Shown piece by piece: positions 50,834 to 59,766 of a DNA stretch of 64,000 bases (the stretch's first letter is position 1; every line of letters starts with the position of its first letter). A program made the translations under genes and the position numbers. Location of the stretch: contig NZ_JAPDDR010000008.1 in the NCBI RefSeq assembly GCF_025950095.1, positions 186,001 to 250,000 of the forward strand. Direction: 5' to 3'. Origin of the DNA: Luteolibacter rhizosphaerae (GTDB lineage: Bacteria > Verrucomicrobiota > Verrucomicrobiia > Verrucomicrobiales > Akkermansiaceae). The notes under the pieces were generated by a model, which was not told where the DNA came from, did no database searches, and saw only the letters and a list, made by a program, of their open reading frames with translations.

Positions 50834-52045
50834 ATGGCCCGCTCGAAAATCCACGTCGGCCTCGAAATCGGCACCAGCAAGATCTGCATGGTGGTCGGCG
50901 AGGTGAAGTCGGATGGCTCCGTCAAGATCCTTGGCGTCGGCCAATCGAAGTCGGTCGGCGTCAAGAAAGGGGAGATCTACGATTTCCCACAGGTGCGCGC
51001 CTGTGTGAAGGACGCGCTGGTGAAGGCGGAGGACGCGAGCGATGTGGAGATCGGCAGCGTCTATCTGGCGATCACCGGCGCGCACATCCAAGGCGTGAAC
51101 AACCGTGGCAGCTTCCGCCTGCCGGACGACGAATCGGTTATCGCGCCGTCCCACGTGCAGGAGGCGAAGGAGATCGCCCGCGCGGTGGCGATCCCGCCGG
51201 ACCATGTCTACCTGCACCACATCATCCGGCGCTATGGCGTGGATGGTTTCGAGCATGCGACCACGCCGATCGGGCTTTCCGGCAAGACGGTGGATGCGGA
51301 CTTCCACGTGATCCACGGCATCCGCTCGCGGATCGAGAACCAGATCAAATGCGTGCGGGAGATGCCGCTTGATATCGATGACCTGGTGTTTTCCCCGATC
51401 GCCTCCGCGCAGGTGGCGCTCGACCGTGAATCGAAGGAGCGTGGTGCGCTGGTGATCGATATCGGCGGCGGCACCACCGACTACGTCCTGTATCTGGATG
51501 GAGCGGTGGAGGCGACCGGCTGCATCCCGGTGGGTGGTGACCACGTCACGAACGACATTCACCTGGTGACCGGCCTGGCCTTCTCGAAGGCGGAGATCCT
51601 GAAGATCCGCGAAGGCGATGCCTCGGCGGATCCTGCGCGCTCGGTGGGCCTGATCAAGGTGGCGGACGAGAAGGGCTTCGCCGAAGCCGAGGTGAAGCGG
51701 CAGTTGCTGAACGACATCATCCGCCAGCGTCTCGAAGAAACCTTGCGCCTGCTGCAGCGGCGTTTGCCGGATGGAGCGGTCGAGCGGATCGGCACGGGCG
51801 TTTTCCTCTCCGGGGGGACCAGCCTGATGCGCGGATTCGGCGAATTGGCGCACGACATCTTCAAGCGGGACATCTACCGTCCGGAGCCGCCGGAACTCAG
51901 CGGCGTACAAGCGAATTTCAAGGACCCCCAATTCACCACCGCCATCGGCCTGATCCGCTATGCGCAGATCATCGAGGCGGAACGCGAGCCAAAACGTGGA
52001 GTCTTCCGCAAGCTCGGTAATGTGCTCTGGCCCTTTTCACGATAA
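50834..52045 (+). CDS. ftsA: Cell division protein FtsA
   Basis: A 403-residue actin-like ATPase that tethers FtsZ to the membrane. The phosphate-1 motif (GLEIGTSKICMVVGE) is at the N-terminus, the 1C SHS2 domain follows, and IDIGGGTTDYVLY (phosphate-2) and GVFLSGGTSLM (adenosine) mark the nucleotide site. The last residues (GVFRKLGNVLWPFSR) form the amphipathic membrane-targeting helix. ATG at 50834, eight bases after ftsQ. Confidence 0.96.
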   Translation: MARSKIHVGLEIGTSKICMVVGEVKSDGSVKILGVGQSKSVGVKKGEIYDFPQVRACVKDALVKAEDASDVEIGSVYLAITGAHIQGVNNRGSFRLPDDESVIAPSHVQEAKEIARAVAIPPDHVYLHHIIRRYGVDGFEHATTPIGLSGKTVDADFHVIHGIRSRIENQIKCVREMPLDIDDLVFSPIASAQVALDRESKERGALVIDIGGGTTDYVLYLDGAVEATGCIPVGGDHVTNDIHLVTGLAFSKAEILKIREGDASADPARSVGLIKVADEKGFAEAEVKRQLLNDIIRQRLEETLRLLQRRLPDGAVERIGTGVFLSGGTSLMRGFGELAHDIFKRDIYRPEPPELSGVQANFKDPQFTTAIGLIRYAQIIEAEREPKRGVFRKLGNVLWPFSR

Positions 52046-52084
52046 ACCCTCACCAGGCGGCCTGTCCGCCCCACTTCGAACGCC

Positions 52085-53821
52085 ATGATCGAATTCCCAC
52101 GCGACCTTCAGAACACCATCCCCTCCTCCTCCGTGAAAATCGTCGGTCTCGGCGGTGCGGGGACCAACATGCTCGACCGGGTCGTCCTCGACGGCATGGA
52201 CGGCGCGGAAATGCTGGCGATCAACACGGACATCCGCACGCTGTCCGGATCGGTGGCGCGGGACCGGATCCAGCTCGGCCGCAACCTGACCAAGGGTCTG
52301 GGTGCCGGTGGTGATCCGGAGCTGGGCCAGCAAGCGGTGCTGGAAGCGGAGAGCGAAGTGCGTGCCTCGCTGAAGGGGCGCAAGATCGTGTTCCTCTGCG
52401 TGGGTCTCGGCGGTGGCACCGGCTCCGGTGCGGCGCCGATCGTGTGCCGCATCGCGCGTGAGGAAGGTGCCTTCGTGGTGGTGTTCGCGACGATGCCCTT
52501 CAGCTTCGAAGGCCGCCGCCGCCGCGAGCAGGCGGATACCTCTCTGAACGAGCTGGCGGTGCTCTCGAACGCGTTGGTGACCTTCGATAACACCCGCATG
52601 GGTGATCTGGTGCTAGCCAAGCAAGGCATTCACGAAGCCTTCGCCGCGGCGGACCGGATGATTTCCGAAAGTATCAAAGCGGTGATCCGCTTGGTAATCC
52701 GCCCGGGCCTGATCAACGTCGGCCTCGACGACCTGATGGCCGCGCTGCGCACGACGCGTTCCCGCTGTCTGTTTGGTTCCGGCATCGCGACCGGCAAGGA
52801 CCGCGCGCAGAAGGCGCTGCGGAATGCGCTCAACAGCCCGCTGCTCGACCAAGGCGCGTTGCTGCGCGATACCGAGACGGTGCTGGTGCACCTGTGTGGT
52901 GGCGAGGACCTGACCCTTTACGAGATCGAGCTGCTGATGCAGAGCCTGTCGAAGCATGTGCCCGAGAAGGCACACGTGCTCTTCGGCGCGGCAGTGGACC
53001 CGAGCATGGGCGACCACCTGAGCATCACGATGATCAGCTCGCTGCCCGAGGACCGCCTGCACATCCCGCGGACCTCCCCGATCGAGCGTCCGGGTCTGCT
53101 GGAGCCGACGGTGGGATTCGCGGATGACGTCGAGGAGGAAGAAGAAGAACCGGTGGCGATAAAGCCGGTGGCCCGCGAGAAGAAGCCTGCCGTGAAGGCG
53201 GCGGTGACCGCAGCCAGCCTGTTCGCCGATCCGGCACCCGCGCCGGTGGTGGCGGAATTTACTTCTCGTGCCGCCGTGGTGGTGGATGAAGCTCCCTTTG
53301 CGGAGCCGGAGCCATCGCCCTTCACGATCGACCCGATCAAGCCTGAGGAAGAGGAAGACGAGGAGGTTTTTACCAGCCTGAGGAAGGAAGAGCCGGAGCT
53401 TGAAGTGGAGCCGGAACGGGAGCCCGAGCCTGAACTTGAATCCGAGCCGGAAGCGGTGTCCCTGCCCGAGATCGAGGATGAGGATTTCCCGGAGCTGGAG
53501 GCTCCGCCGGTGTCCGAGCCCGAGGAAGAAGAACCTGCGTTCTTCTCGATCGCCGACGATCAGGAAGCTGCAAACGAGAAGGAGCCCGAGGGCGAGAAGC
53601 CGGTGGTGCTGCCGGGCGTGTTCGATGATCTGGAGGAGGAATTCGCGGATCTGGAAGAGCCGGTGGTGCTGGAGAAGCCTTCCGGCAAGCCCAAGTCGGG
53701 CAAGGCTCAAACGGAACTGAGCTTTGAAGGCGGCCCGCGCGGAAAGTTCGAAGGGGCTTCGCCGAGCTTGTTCGAAGGCGAGGATCTGGATGTACCGGCC
53801 TTCCTGCGGAAGAAACGCTGA
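52085..53821 (+). CDS. ftsZ: Cell division GTPase FtsZ with long acidic tail and altered T7 loop
   Basis: A 578-residue tubulin homologue forming the division ring. The GTP-binding signature GGGTGSG is at 109-115, and GLGGAG, the T3-loop and PFSFEGRRR are normal. The T7 loop reads NVGLDDL (211-217) instead of the common NxDFADV: Gly213 stands where a catalytic Asp is expected, while Asp216 keeps the second. After the GTPase core (about residue 340) comes a tail of about 230 residues rich in Glu/Pro, ending in the canonical FtsA-binding peptide (DLDVPAFLRKKR). It is the last gene of the cluster; a 13-bp terminator follows. Confidence 0.95.
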   Translation: MIEFPRDLQNTIPSSSVKIVGLGGAGTNMLDRVVLDGMDGAEMLAINTDIRTLSGSVARDRIQLGRNLTKGLGAGGDPELGQQAVLEAESEVRASLKGRKIVFLCVGLGGGTGSGAAPIVCRIAREEGAFVVVFATMPFSFEGRRRREQADTSLNELAVLSNALVTFDNTRMGDLVLAKQGIHEAFAAADRMISESIKAVIRLVIRPGLINVGLDDLMAALRTTRSRCLFGSGIATGKDRAQKALRNALNSPLLDQGALLRDTETVLVHLCGGEDLTLYEIELLMQSLSKHVPEKAHVLFGAAVDPSMGDHLSITMISSLPEDRLHIPRTSPIERPGLLEPTVGFADDVEEEEEEPVAIKPVAREKKPAVKAAVTAASLFADPAPAPVVAEFTSRAAVVVDEAPFAEPEPSPFTIDPIKPEEEEDEEVFTSLRKEEPELEVEPEREPEPELESEPEAVSLPEIEDEDFPELEAPPVSEPEEEEPAFFSIADDQEAANEKEPEGEKPVVLPGVFDDLEEEFADLEEPVVLEKPSGKPKSGKAQTELSFEGGPRGKFEGASPSLFEGEDLDVPAFLRKKR

Positions 53822-53849
53822 TTTCGCGGGGTTTCACCCATTTGCTATC

Positions 53850-53895
53850 GCGGTCGCACCGGGACATGGCTTTCCGGTGCGACCGCTTTGGTTTG
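53850..53895 (+). terminator. Intrinsic terminator of the division cluster
   Basis: A perfect 13-bp stem, GCGGTCGCACCGG (53850-53862) with CCGGTGCGACCGC (53874-53886), an 11-base loop and a TTTGGTTTG tail. Confidence 0.85.
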
Positions 53896-53959
53896 AGCCC
53901 GTGTTCGAGGAAGGGGGAAAAGGCCCCGGGATTTGTAGGGCTCGGGTCAAGCTTGCGAT

Positions 53960-53978
53960 ATCAACAGGTTGTGTTGAT
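53960..53978. promoter_or_regulatory. Inverted repeat upstream of the efflux operon (site 1)
   Basis: ATCAACA (53960-53966) and TGTTGAT (53972-53978) flank five bases. Perfect symmetry with half-sites suitable for a dimeric regulator. Confidence 0.5.
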
Positions 53979-53989
53979 GGGGCGGCGGG

Positions 53990-54007
53990 TGATGTCACCT
54001 GACATCA
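53990..54007. promoter_or_regulatory. Inverted repeat upstream of the efflux operon (site 2)
   Basis: TGATGTCA (53990-53997) and TGACATCA (54000-54007) flank CC, a perfect 18-bp palindrome 52 bases before the adaptor ATG and 11 bases after site 1. Confidence 0.55.
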
Positions 54008-54059
54008 GACGGGCTTTGCATTCTTTCCAACAGAAGTCATCGTCCCGGCCAGCCGACCG

Positions 54060-55292
54060 ATGGAATCCAAGCCGTCCAGTCTTGAAAGCCTGCGGATCGA
54101 CCGCTCGCAGACGCCGCTGAAAAGCAGCAGCGGAAAGGCTTGGTGGGTGATCCTGACCGTGATCCTGCTGGCCGCCGGAGCCTTCTTCTGGACGAAGCGA
54201 CCACAAGCCGTGGCCGTGAAAACTGCCCCAGCGCGGGTGCAGCAAGGCACGGGCGGAAGCTCGGCGAAGACGCTGCTGAACGCGACCGGCTACGTGACGA
54301 CCCGCTTGGATGCCACGGTATCCTCCAAGGTAACCGGCAAGGTGGCCGAGATCCTGGTGGAGGAAGGGATGAAGGTGGAGAAAGGTCAGGTGCTGGCGCG
54401 GCTCGATGACTCGAACGTGCAGACGGCGCTGCGGCTGGCGGAAGCGCGGCTGGAATCCAGCAAGCGCGCGCTGGAAGAAGCGGAGCCGGCGCTGGCCTAT
54501 GCCGAGGCCGAGCTCAATCGCCTGCGCGGGCTGGAGCAGACCCGGGCGGTGAGCAAGACGGACTACGAACGGGCGGAAGCGGAGGCCCGGGGACGGCGCG
54601 CAGGGCTGGAAAGGCTTCGTTCCGAAGTCACGGTGTCCGAGCGCCAGGTGGACGACTGGAAGCAGCAGCTCGACGACACGATCATCCGCGCGCCCTTCGC
54701 CGGGGTGGTGACGACGAAGGATTCGCAACCGGGTGAGATGATCTCGCCGATTTCCGCGGGCGGTGGCTTCACGCGCACGGGCATCTGCACGCTGGTGGAC
54801 ATGAAGTCGCTGGAGATCGAGGTGGATGTCGGCGAGAGCTTCATCAACCGCGTGAAGTCCGGCCAGCCGGTGGAAGCGACCCTCGACGCCTATCCCTCGT
54901 GGAAGATCCCGTGCAAGGTGATCGCGATCATCCCGACGGCAGACCGGCAGAAGGCGACCGTGAAGGTGCGCGTGGGCTTCGATCAGCTGGACCCGCGGAT
55001 CCTGCCGCAGATGGGCGTGAAGGTGGCGTTCCAGAGCGACGAGGCACCGGAGCCGGTGGCCGCGAATGCCGTGCTCGTCCCCAAGGATGCGGTGGCGAAA
55101 TCGAGCGCGGGCAAGGATATCATATGGGTCGTGCGGGAGGACAAGGTGGAGCGGCGCGCGGTCACCCTCGGCCCGGAGCAGGGCGGAGATCTGGTAGTGA
55201 AGGCCGGCGTGTCGTCCGGCGATGCCGTGGTATTGAATCCACCTTCCACCCTTGAAGACGGCGCGAAGGTTACCTTAGAAAAATCACGATGA
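54060..55292 (+). CDS. MacA/HlyD-like periplasmic efflux adaptor
   Basis: A 410-residue membrane-fusion protein. A cytoplasmic tail is followed by one membrane helix (about 27-44). The lipoyl half-motifs flank a coiled-coil hairpin at about 120-205 (AEARLESSKRALEEAEPAL), and the beta-barrel and membrane-proximal domains complete the fold. Such adaptors link an inner-membrane ABC transporter to an outer-membrane channel. ATG at 54060; its stop overlaps the ATPase start (ATGA). No TolC-like gene is in the window. Confidence 0.88.
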   Translation: MESKPSSLESLRIDRSQTPLKSSSGKAWWVILTVILLAAGAFFWTKRPQAVAVKTAPARVQQGTGGSSAKTLLNATGYVTTRLDATVSSKVTGKVAEILVEEGMKVEKGQVLARLDDSNVQTALRLAEARLESSKRALEEAEPALAYAEAELNRLRGLEQTRAVSKTDYERAEAEARGRRAGLERLRSEVTVSERQVDDWKQQLDDTIIRAPFAGVVTTKDSQPGEMISPISAGGGFTRTGICTLVDMKSLEIEVDVGESFINRVKSGQPVEATLDAYPSWKIPCKVIAIIPTADRQKATVKVRVGFDQLDPRILPQMGVKVAFQSDEAPEPVAANAVLVPKDAVAKSSAGKDIIWVVREDKVERRAVTLGPEQGGDLVVKAGVSSGDAVVLNPPSTLEDGAKVTLEKSR

Positions 55293-55987
55293 GCGATTCC
55301 CGTCCCACACTCGTCCGCATCGACAACGTGACCCGGACTTTCACGCGGGGTTCCGAGCAGATCCCGGTGCTATCCGGACTTCATCTCGATGTGAAGGAAG
55401 CGGAGTTCCTCGCGTTGATGGGGCCTTCGGGGTCCGGCAAGTCAACACTGCTAAACTTGATCGGAGGCTTGGACCGGCCGAGTTCCGGGGTGGTGCAGAT
55501 CGGGCCGGACCGGGTGGACCAGCTTTCGGATGGGCAACTGGCGGCGTGGCGCGCGCGGCATATCGGCTTCGTGTTCCAGTTCTACAACCTGCTGCCGGCA
55601 CTGAACGCGGAGCGGAACGTGGAGCTACCGCTCCTGCTTACCCATCTGAACAAAGCGAAGCGGCGCCAGCATGTGGCGGCGGCTCTGGATGCGGTGGGCC
55701 TGTCTCATCGCGTAAAGTCCTTTCCGCGCACCCTCTCCGGCGGTGAGCAGCAGCGGGTGGGCATCGCGCGGGCGATCGTGACCGATCCCACGGTGCTGCT
55801 CTGCGACGAGCCGACCGGCGACCTCGACCGGAAGTCGGGTGACGAGATCCTTTCGCTGCTGCAATCGCTCAACCGCGACCACGGCAAGACCATCATCATG
55901 GTGACCCACGATCCGCATGCTTCGGCACGCGCGACACGGACGGTGTATCTGAACAAGGGTCAACTCTCCGACACCCCGGAAGACTAA
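55289..55987 (+). CDS. MacB/LolD-type ABC transporter ATP-binding protein
   Basis: A 232-residue ATPase. Walker A GPSGSGKST is at 45-53, the signature LSGGEQQR near 143 and Walker B VLLCDEPTGDLD near 164. The GFVFQFYNLLPALNAERNV Q-loop is characteristic of the LolD/MacB/FtsE subclass that powers mechanotransmission rather than classical transport. Coupled by ATGA to the adaptor; 18 bases before the first permease. Confidence 0.93.
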   Translation: MSDSRPTLVRIDNVTRTFTRGSEQIPVLSGLHLDVKEAEFLALMGPSGSGKSTLLNLIGGLDRPSSGVVQIGPDRVDQLSDGQLAAWRARHIGFVFQFYNLLPALNAERNVELPLLLTHLNKAKRRQHVAAALDAVGLSHRVKSFPRTLSGGEQQRVGIARAIVTDPTVLLCDEPTGDLDRKSGDEILSLLQSLNRDHGKTIIMVTHDPHASARATRTVYLNKGQLSDTPED

Positions 55988-56005
55988 GCCAAGCGCGACC
56001 ACGCC

Positions 56006-57166
56006 ATGAAGTTCCTACCTCTGATTTGGGCGGGCCTGAAGCGGAAGAAGCTCCGCACGGTGCTCACGTTCCTCTCGATCTTCGTGGCCTTCCTTTTGCT
56101 CGGCTTCCTGGGCATCATTCACACCGGTCTAACAGGCGGGGTACAGATGGCCGGACAGGACCGGTTGATCATGCGCCACAAGGTCTCGCTGATCATGACC
56201 TTGCCGCAGGCCTACAAGGCCCGGGTGCTGCAGATTGACGGCGTGGAAGCGGTGGCGCACCAGACCTGGTTCGGCGGCATCTACAAAGACGACCCGAAGA
56301 ACGCGATCGGGACCTTTCCGGTGGAGCCGGACGACTTCTTCGACATGTATCCTGAGATCCTTCTGAAGGAGGATGAGAAGGCTGCATGGAAGGCGGCACG
56401 CACGGGCGCGATCGTCGGGCGTACGGCAGCGAACCGTTTCCAATGGAAAATCGGTGACCGGATCGCGCTGAAATCGCCGATCTGGGGTCAGCCCGCCGGG
56501 ATGGAGCAGTGGGAATTCGACATCGTCGGTATTTATGACGGGGCGAAGAAGAACACCGACACGAGCGGCTTTTACTTCCGCTACGATTACTTTGAGGAAG
56601 CGCGGCAGCGGGAGAAGGGAAAGGTGGGCTGGTACTCGGTGCGCGTGAGCGACCCGAACCGCGCCGCCGAGATCGCCGGGAAGATCGACGATGAATTCGC
56701 GAACTCTCCCTACGAGACGAAGACCGAGGCGGAGGGTGCTTTCTTCCAAGGCTTTGCCAACCAGATCGGGGATATCGGTACGATCGTGATGTCGGTGGTG
56801 AGCGCGGTGTTCTTCACGATCCTGCTGGTGGCGGGAAACACGATGGCGCAATCGGTGCGTGAGCGGACGGAGGAACTGGGCGTGCTGAAGGCACTGGGCT
56901 TCACGAATCTGCGCGTGCTGGTGATGGTGTTGATCGAATCCTGCGTGATCGCGACTCTCGGCGGCTTCGCCGGCTTGGGAGTGGCATGGCTGATCGTGCA
57001 GGCGGGCAATCCGATGCCGCAGGTGCTGCCGATCTTCGACCTGCCGGATCAATTCGTGATCGCGGGAGCGATCACGGCAGTGGCGCTGGGTCTGGTAGCG
57101 GGAGCCATTCCCGCGTGGCAGGCGATGCGCCTGAGAATCTCCGAGGCCCTGCGCAAGGGCGGCTGA
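56006..57166 (+). CDS. FtsX/MacB-type ABC permease 1
   Basis: A 386-residue permease with one N-terminal membrane segment (about 15-40), a large periplasmic MacB_PCD domain (about 45-250), and three C-terminal membrane segments (about 265-290, 315-340, 350-375) including the conserved RTEELGVLKALGF coupling region. It starts 18 bases after the ATPase. It differs from its neighbour enough that the two probably form a heterodimer. Confidence 0.9.
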   Translation: MKFLPLIWAGLKRKKLRTVLTFLSIFVAFLLLGFLGIIHTGLTGGVQMAGQDRLIMRHKVSLIMTLPQAYKARVLQIDGVEAVAHQTWFGGIYKDDPKNAIGTFPVEPDDFFDMYPEILLKEDEKAAWKAARTGAIVGRTAANRFQWKIGDRIALKSPIWGQPAGMEQWEFDIVGIYDGAKKNTDTSGFYFRYDYFEEARQREKGKVGWYSVRVSDPNRAAEIAGKIDDEFANSPYETKTEAEGAFFQGFANQIGDIGTIVMSVVSAVFFTILLVAGNTMAQSVRERTEELGVLKALGFTNLRVLVMVLIESCVIATLGGFAGLGVAWLIVQAGNPMPQVLPIFDLPDQFVIAGAITAVALGLVAGAIPAWQAMRLRISEALRKGG

Positions 57167-57191
57167 TGAATCGCTAAATCCTCATCGAATC

Positions 57192-58379
57192 ATGTCCGGA
57201 CTCTATCAGGTCATCTCGGCCGCCCTCTTCAATCTCCGTTCCCTGCCGGAGCGGAAGGGTTCGGCCATTACCGCGGCGATCGGCATTGCCGGGGTGGTAG
57301 GTGTGTTGGTCGGCGTGCTGGCCATTGCGGAGGGATTCCGCAAGGCGATGACGGTTTCCGCCTCGCCGGAAGTGGCGGTGGTGCTGCGCAGCGGTGCGGA
57401 CAGCGAAATGACCAGCGGCCTCGAGCGCGAGGCCACGCGGGTGATCAGCGATGCGCCGGGGATCGCGCGCGGGGCGAATGGTCCGCTGACTTCCGCGGAG
57501 CTTTTCGTGATCATCAATCTGCCGAACCGGAAGACCGGCACGGATGCGAACGTGCCCCTGCGTGGCGTGCAGCCCGGGGCCTTCGAAGTGCGTGGAAATG
57601 TCGAGATCGTGGAGGGCAGGCGCTTCGAGACGGGCAAGAATGAGATCATTGTCGGAGCAGGGGCGGCGCGCTCTTTTATCGGCTTGGAGGTAGGCAAGGA
57701 GATCAAGATGGGCCAGGTGACCTGGACCGTGGTGGGTATCTTCACGGCGGAGGGAGGAATCGCGGAGTCCGAGATTTGGTCGGATGCGGATGTGCTGGCA
57801 CCGGCCTACAACCGCAGCGAGGGCTTCCAATCGGTGTATGTGCGCCTTACGGACAAGGATGTCTTCGAGGACTTCAAGGACACGCTCACGGCGGATCCGA
57901 AGTTGAGCGTGAAGGTTTCGCGGCAATCGGACTTCTACGAGGAGCAGGCCACGATCATGACGGACTTCATCACCAAGATCGGCGTATCGATCGCGGTGTT
58001 GATGGCCCTCGGCGCGCTCTTCGGGGCGCTGAACACCATGTATAGTGCGGTGGCGGCACGGACGCGGGAGATCTCCACGCTGCGGGCGCTGGGATTCGGC
58101 ACCGGGCCGGTGGTGATCTCGGTGCTGGTGGAGTCGGTGATGCTTTCGCTGCTGGGCGGGGCCATCGGGGCGATCGCGGCCTACCTGCTCTTCGACGGCT
58201 ACAAGGCCTCGACGATGAACTTCCAGACCTTCAGCCAGGTGTCCTTCGCCTTCAGCGTGACGCCGCGTCTGCTCCTGAATGCGATCCTGTTCGCGACGGC
58301 GATCGGCTTGTTCGGCGGGATCTTCCCGGCGATCCGCTCGGCGCGGCTGCCGATCGCATCCGGCCTGCGCGAATCGTGA
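57192..58379 (+). CDS. FtsX/MacB-type ABC permease 2
   Basis: A 395-residue paralogue of the gene before it: N-terminal helix (about 25-50), periplasmic domain (about 50-270), three C-terminal helices and the coupling motif RTREISTLRALGF. Its start lies 25 bases after the first permease stop. Together with the adaptor and ATPase it completes a tripartite MacAB-like pump or lipid/peptide exporter; the substrate cannot be told. Confidence 0.9.
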   Translation: MSGLYQVISAALFNLRSLPERKGSAITAAIGIAGVVGVLVGVLAIAEGFRKAMTVSASPEVAVVLRSGADSEMTSGLEREATRVISDAPGIARGANGPLTSAELFVIINLPNRKTGTDANVPLRGVQPGAFEVRGNVEIVEGRRFETGKNEIIVGAGAARSFIGLEVGKEIKMGQVTWTVVGIFTAEGGIAESEIWSDADVLAPAYNRSEGFQSVYVRLTDKDVFEDFKDTLTADPKLSVKVSRQSDFYEEQATIMTDFITKIGVSIAVLMALGALFGALNTMYSAVAARTREISTLRALGFGTGPVVISVLVESVMLSLLGGAIGAIAAYLLFDGYKASTMNFQTFSQVSFAFSVTPRLLLNAILFATAIGLFGGIFPAIRSARLPIASGLRES

Positions 58380-58434
58380 TGCCCCGCGCGGCGCTTGCGG
58401 TGGCGGACCGGCGGGTCTAGAGCATGCGCTCGAT

Positions 58435-58746
58435 ATGGAACACCACGTGTATTTCTGGCTGAAGGACGAGCACAAGAACGAGGCCGATCTGGCGACCTTC
58501 GAAGCGGGTCTGGATGACCTGTTCAAGGTGAAGGGTTGCACCGGCGGCTTCTGGGCCGTGCCGGCCAAGGTGATGGAGCGCCCGGTGATCGATCAGTCCT
58601 GGGACTACGCGACCACCATGACCTTTCCCTCCGTGGAAGCGCAGGACATTTATCAGGAAGACCCCGATCACTACGTCTTCATCAACAAGTTCAAGGACTG
58701 GTGGGCGAAAGTGGAGGTGAAAGACCTGGAGCGGAAGATGAAGTAA
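58435..58746 (+). CDS. Dabb-family (stress-responsive alpha/beta barrel) protein
   Basis: A 103-residue protein. The start MEHHVYFWLKDE and the internal DYATTMTFPSVEAQDIYQED match the Dabb ferredoxin-like dimeric barrel, with the paired strands and the C-terminal YVFINKFKDWW segment. The ATG at 58435 is used; the frame from 58279 overlaps the permease. Family members include stress proteins and polyketide cyclases; no specific role can be given. It is 10 bases upstream of the alcohol dehydrogenase. Confidence 0.8.
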   Translation: MEHHVYFWLKDEHKNEADLATFEAGLDDLFKVKGCTGGFWAVPAKVMERPVIDQSWDYATTMTFPSVEAQDIYQEDPDHYVFINKFKDWWAKVEVKDLERKMK

Positions 58747-58756
58747 GGAGACCTGC

Positions 58757-59758
58757 ATGAAAGCGCTGCAACTCGTCGCCCCGTCCGAACTCGCGGTGGT
58801 GGATCTGCCGCAACCCGAGCCGGCTGGCGGCGAGGTGCGCCTGCGGGTAAAGGCCTGCGGGATCTGCGGCAGCGATCTCCACGGCATGGATGGCAGCAGC
58901 GGCCGGCGGATCCCGCCGATCGTGATGGGCCACGAGGCCAGTGGTACGGTGGATGCCGTAGGTCCGGGCGTGACGGCATGGAAGCCGGGCGACCGCGTGA
59001 CCTTCGACTCCACGGTCTGGTGCGGCGAGTGCGGCTACTGCCGGGAGGGAAAGGTGAACCTCTGCGATTCCAGGCAGGTCGTCGGCGTGTCCTGCGCGGA
59101 GTTTCGCCGGGACGGTGCTTTCGCGGAGTATGTGACGATTCCGCAACGGATACTCCATCGCCTGCCGGAGGGGCTGTCATTTGAAGAAGCAGCCTTCGCC
59201 GAGCCGGTAGGGGTGGCCCTGCATGCGGTGCGGCGCGCGGGGGAAATCGCCGGAGCTACGGTTCTCGTCGTAGGCGCGGGCTTGATCGGCTTGCTCATCA
59301 TCCAGGCGCTGAAATATGCCGGGGCTGCCAAGGTGATCGCGGTGGATCTGGATGAAGGCCGCTTGAAGCTGGCCCGGGATCTCGGTGCGGATGAGACTCA
59401 TCTTTCCGGCCGCGATACTCCCGCGCTCAGCGTGGACATCGCAATGGAGGTTGTGGGTGCCGCTCCGACCGTGGACCTCGCGATCCGTTCGGTGAAGAAG
59501 GGCGGCAGGGTGGTGCTGGTGGGGAATCTCTCGCCGAGCGTGCCGCTGCCGCTGCAGATCGTGGTCACGCGCGAGCTGGACGTGCTCGGTTCCTGTGCGA
59601 TCGCCGGGGAGTATCCGGAGGCGCTGGAAGCGATTGCTTCCGGTGCGATCCGGGTGAAGCCGCTGATCACCGCGAGCGTGGGTTTGGAGAAGGGCGCGGA
59701 AGCTTTCGTGAAAGCGAAGGCCCCGGGTGCGCTGAAAGTGCTGGTCGTGGAAGATTGA
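58757..59758 (+). CDS. Zinc-dependent medium-chain dehydrogenase (sorbitol/threonine dehydrogenase type)
   Basis: A 333-residue MDR enzyme. Catalytic zinc ligands Cys37, His59 and Glu60 (GICGSD, MGHEASG), structural zinc cysteines 89, 92, 95 and 103, and the nucleotide loop VGAGLIG near 172 are all present. A strong ribosome-binding site AAGGAG lies six bases before the ATG, unusual in this window. Substrates in this subclass are polyols, sugar phosphates or L-threonine. It begins a run with a zinc-finger gene and an SDR, which may act in the same sugar-acid pathway. Confidence 0.9.
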   Translation: MKALQLVAPSELAVVDLPQPEPAGGEVRLRVKACGICGSDLHGMDGSSGRRIPPIVMGHEASGTVDAVGPGVTAWKPGDRVTFDSTVWCGECGYCREGKVNLCDSRQVVGVSCAEFRRDGAFAEYVTIPQRILHRLPEGLSFEEAAFAEPVGVALHAVRRAGEIAGATVLVVGAGLIGLLIIQALKYAGAAKVIAVDLDEGRLKLARDLGADETHLSGRDTPALSVDIAMEVVGAAPTVDLAIRSVKKGGRVVLVGNLSPSVPLPLQIVVTRELDVLGSCAIAGEYPEALEAIASGAIRVKPLITASVGLEKGAEAFVKAKAPGALKVLVVED

Positions 59759-59766
59759 TCCTAGCG

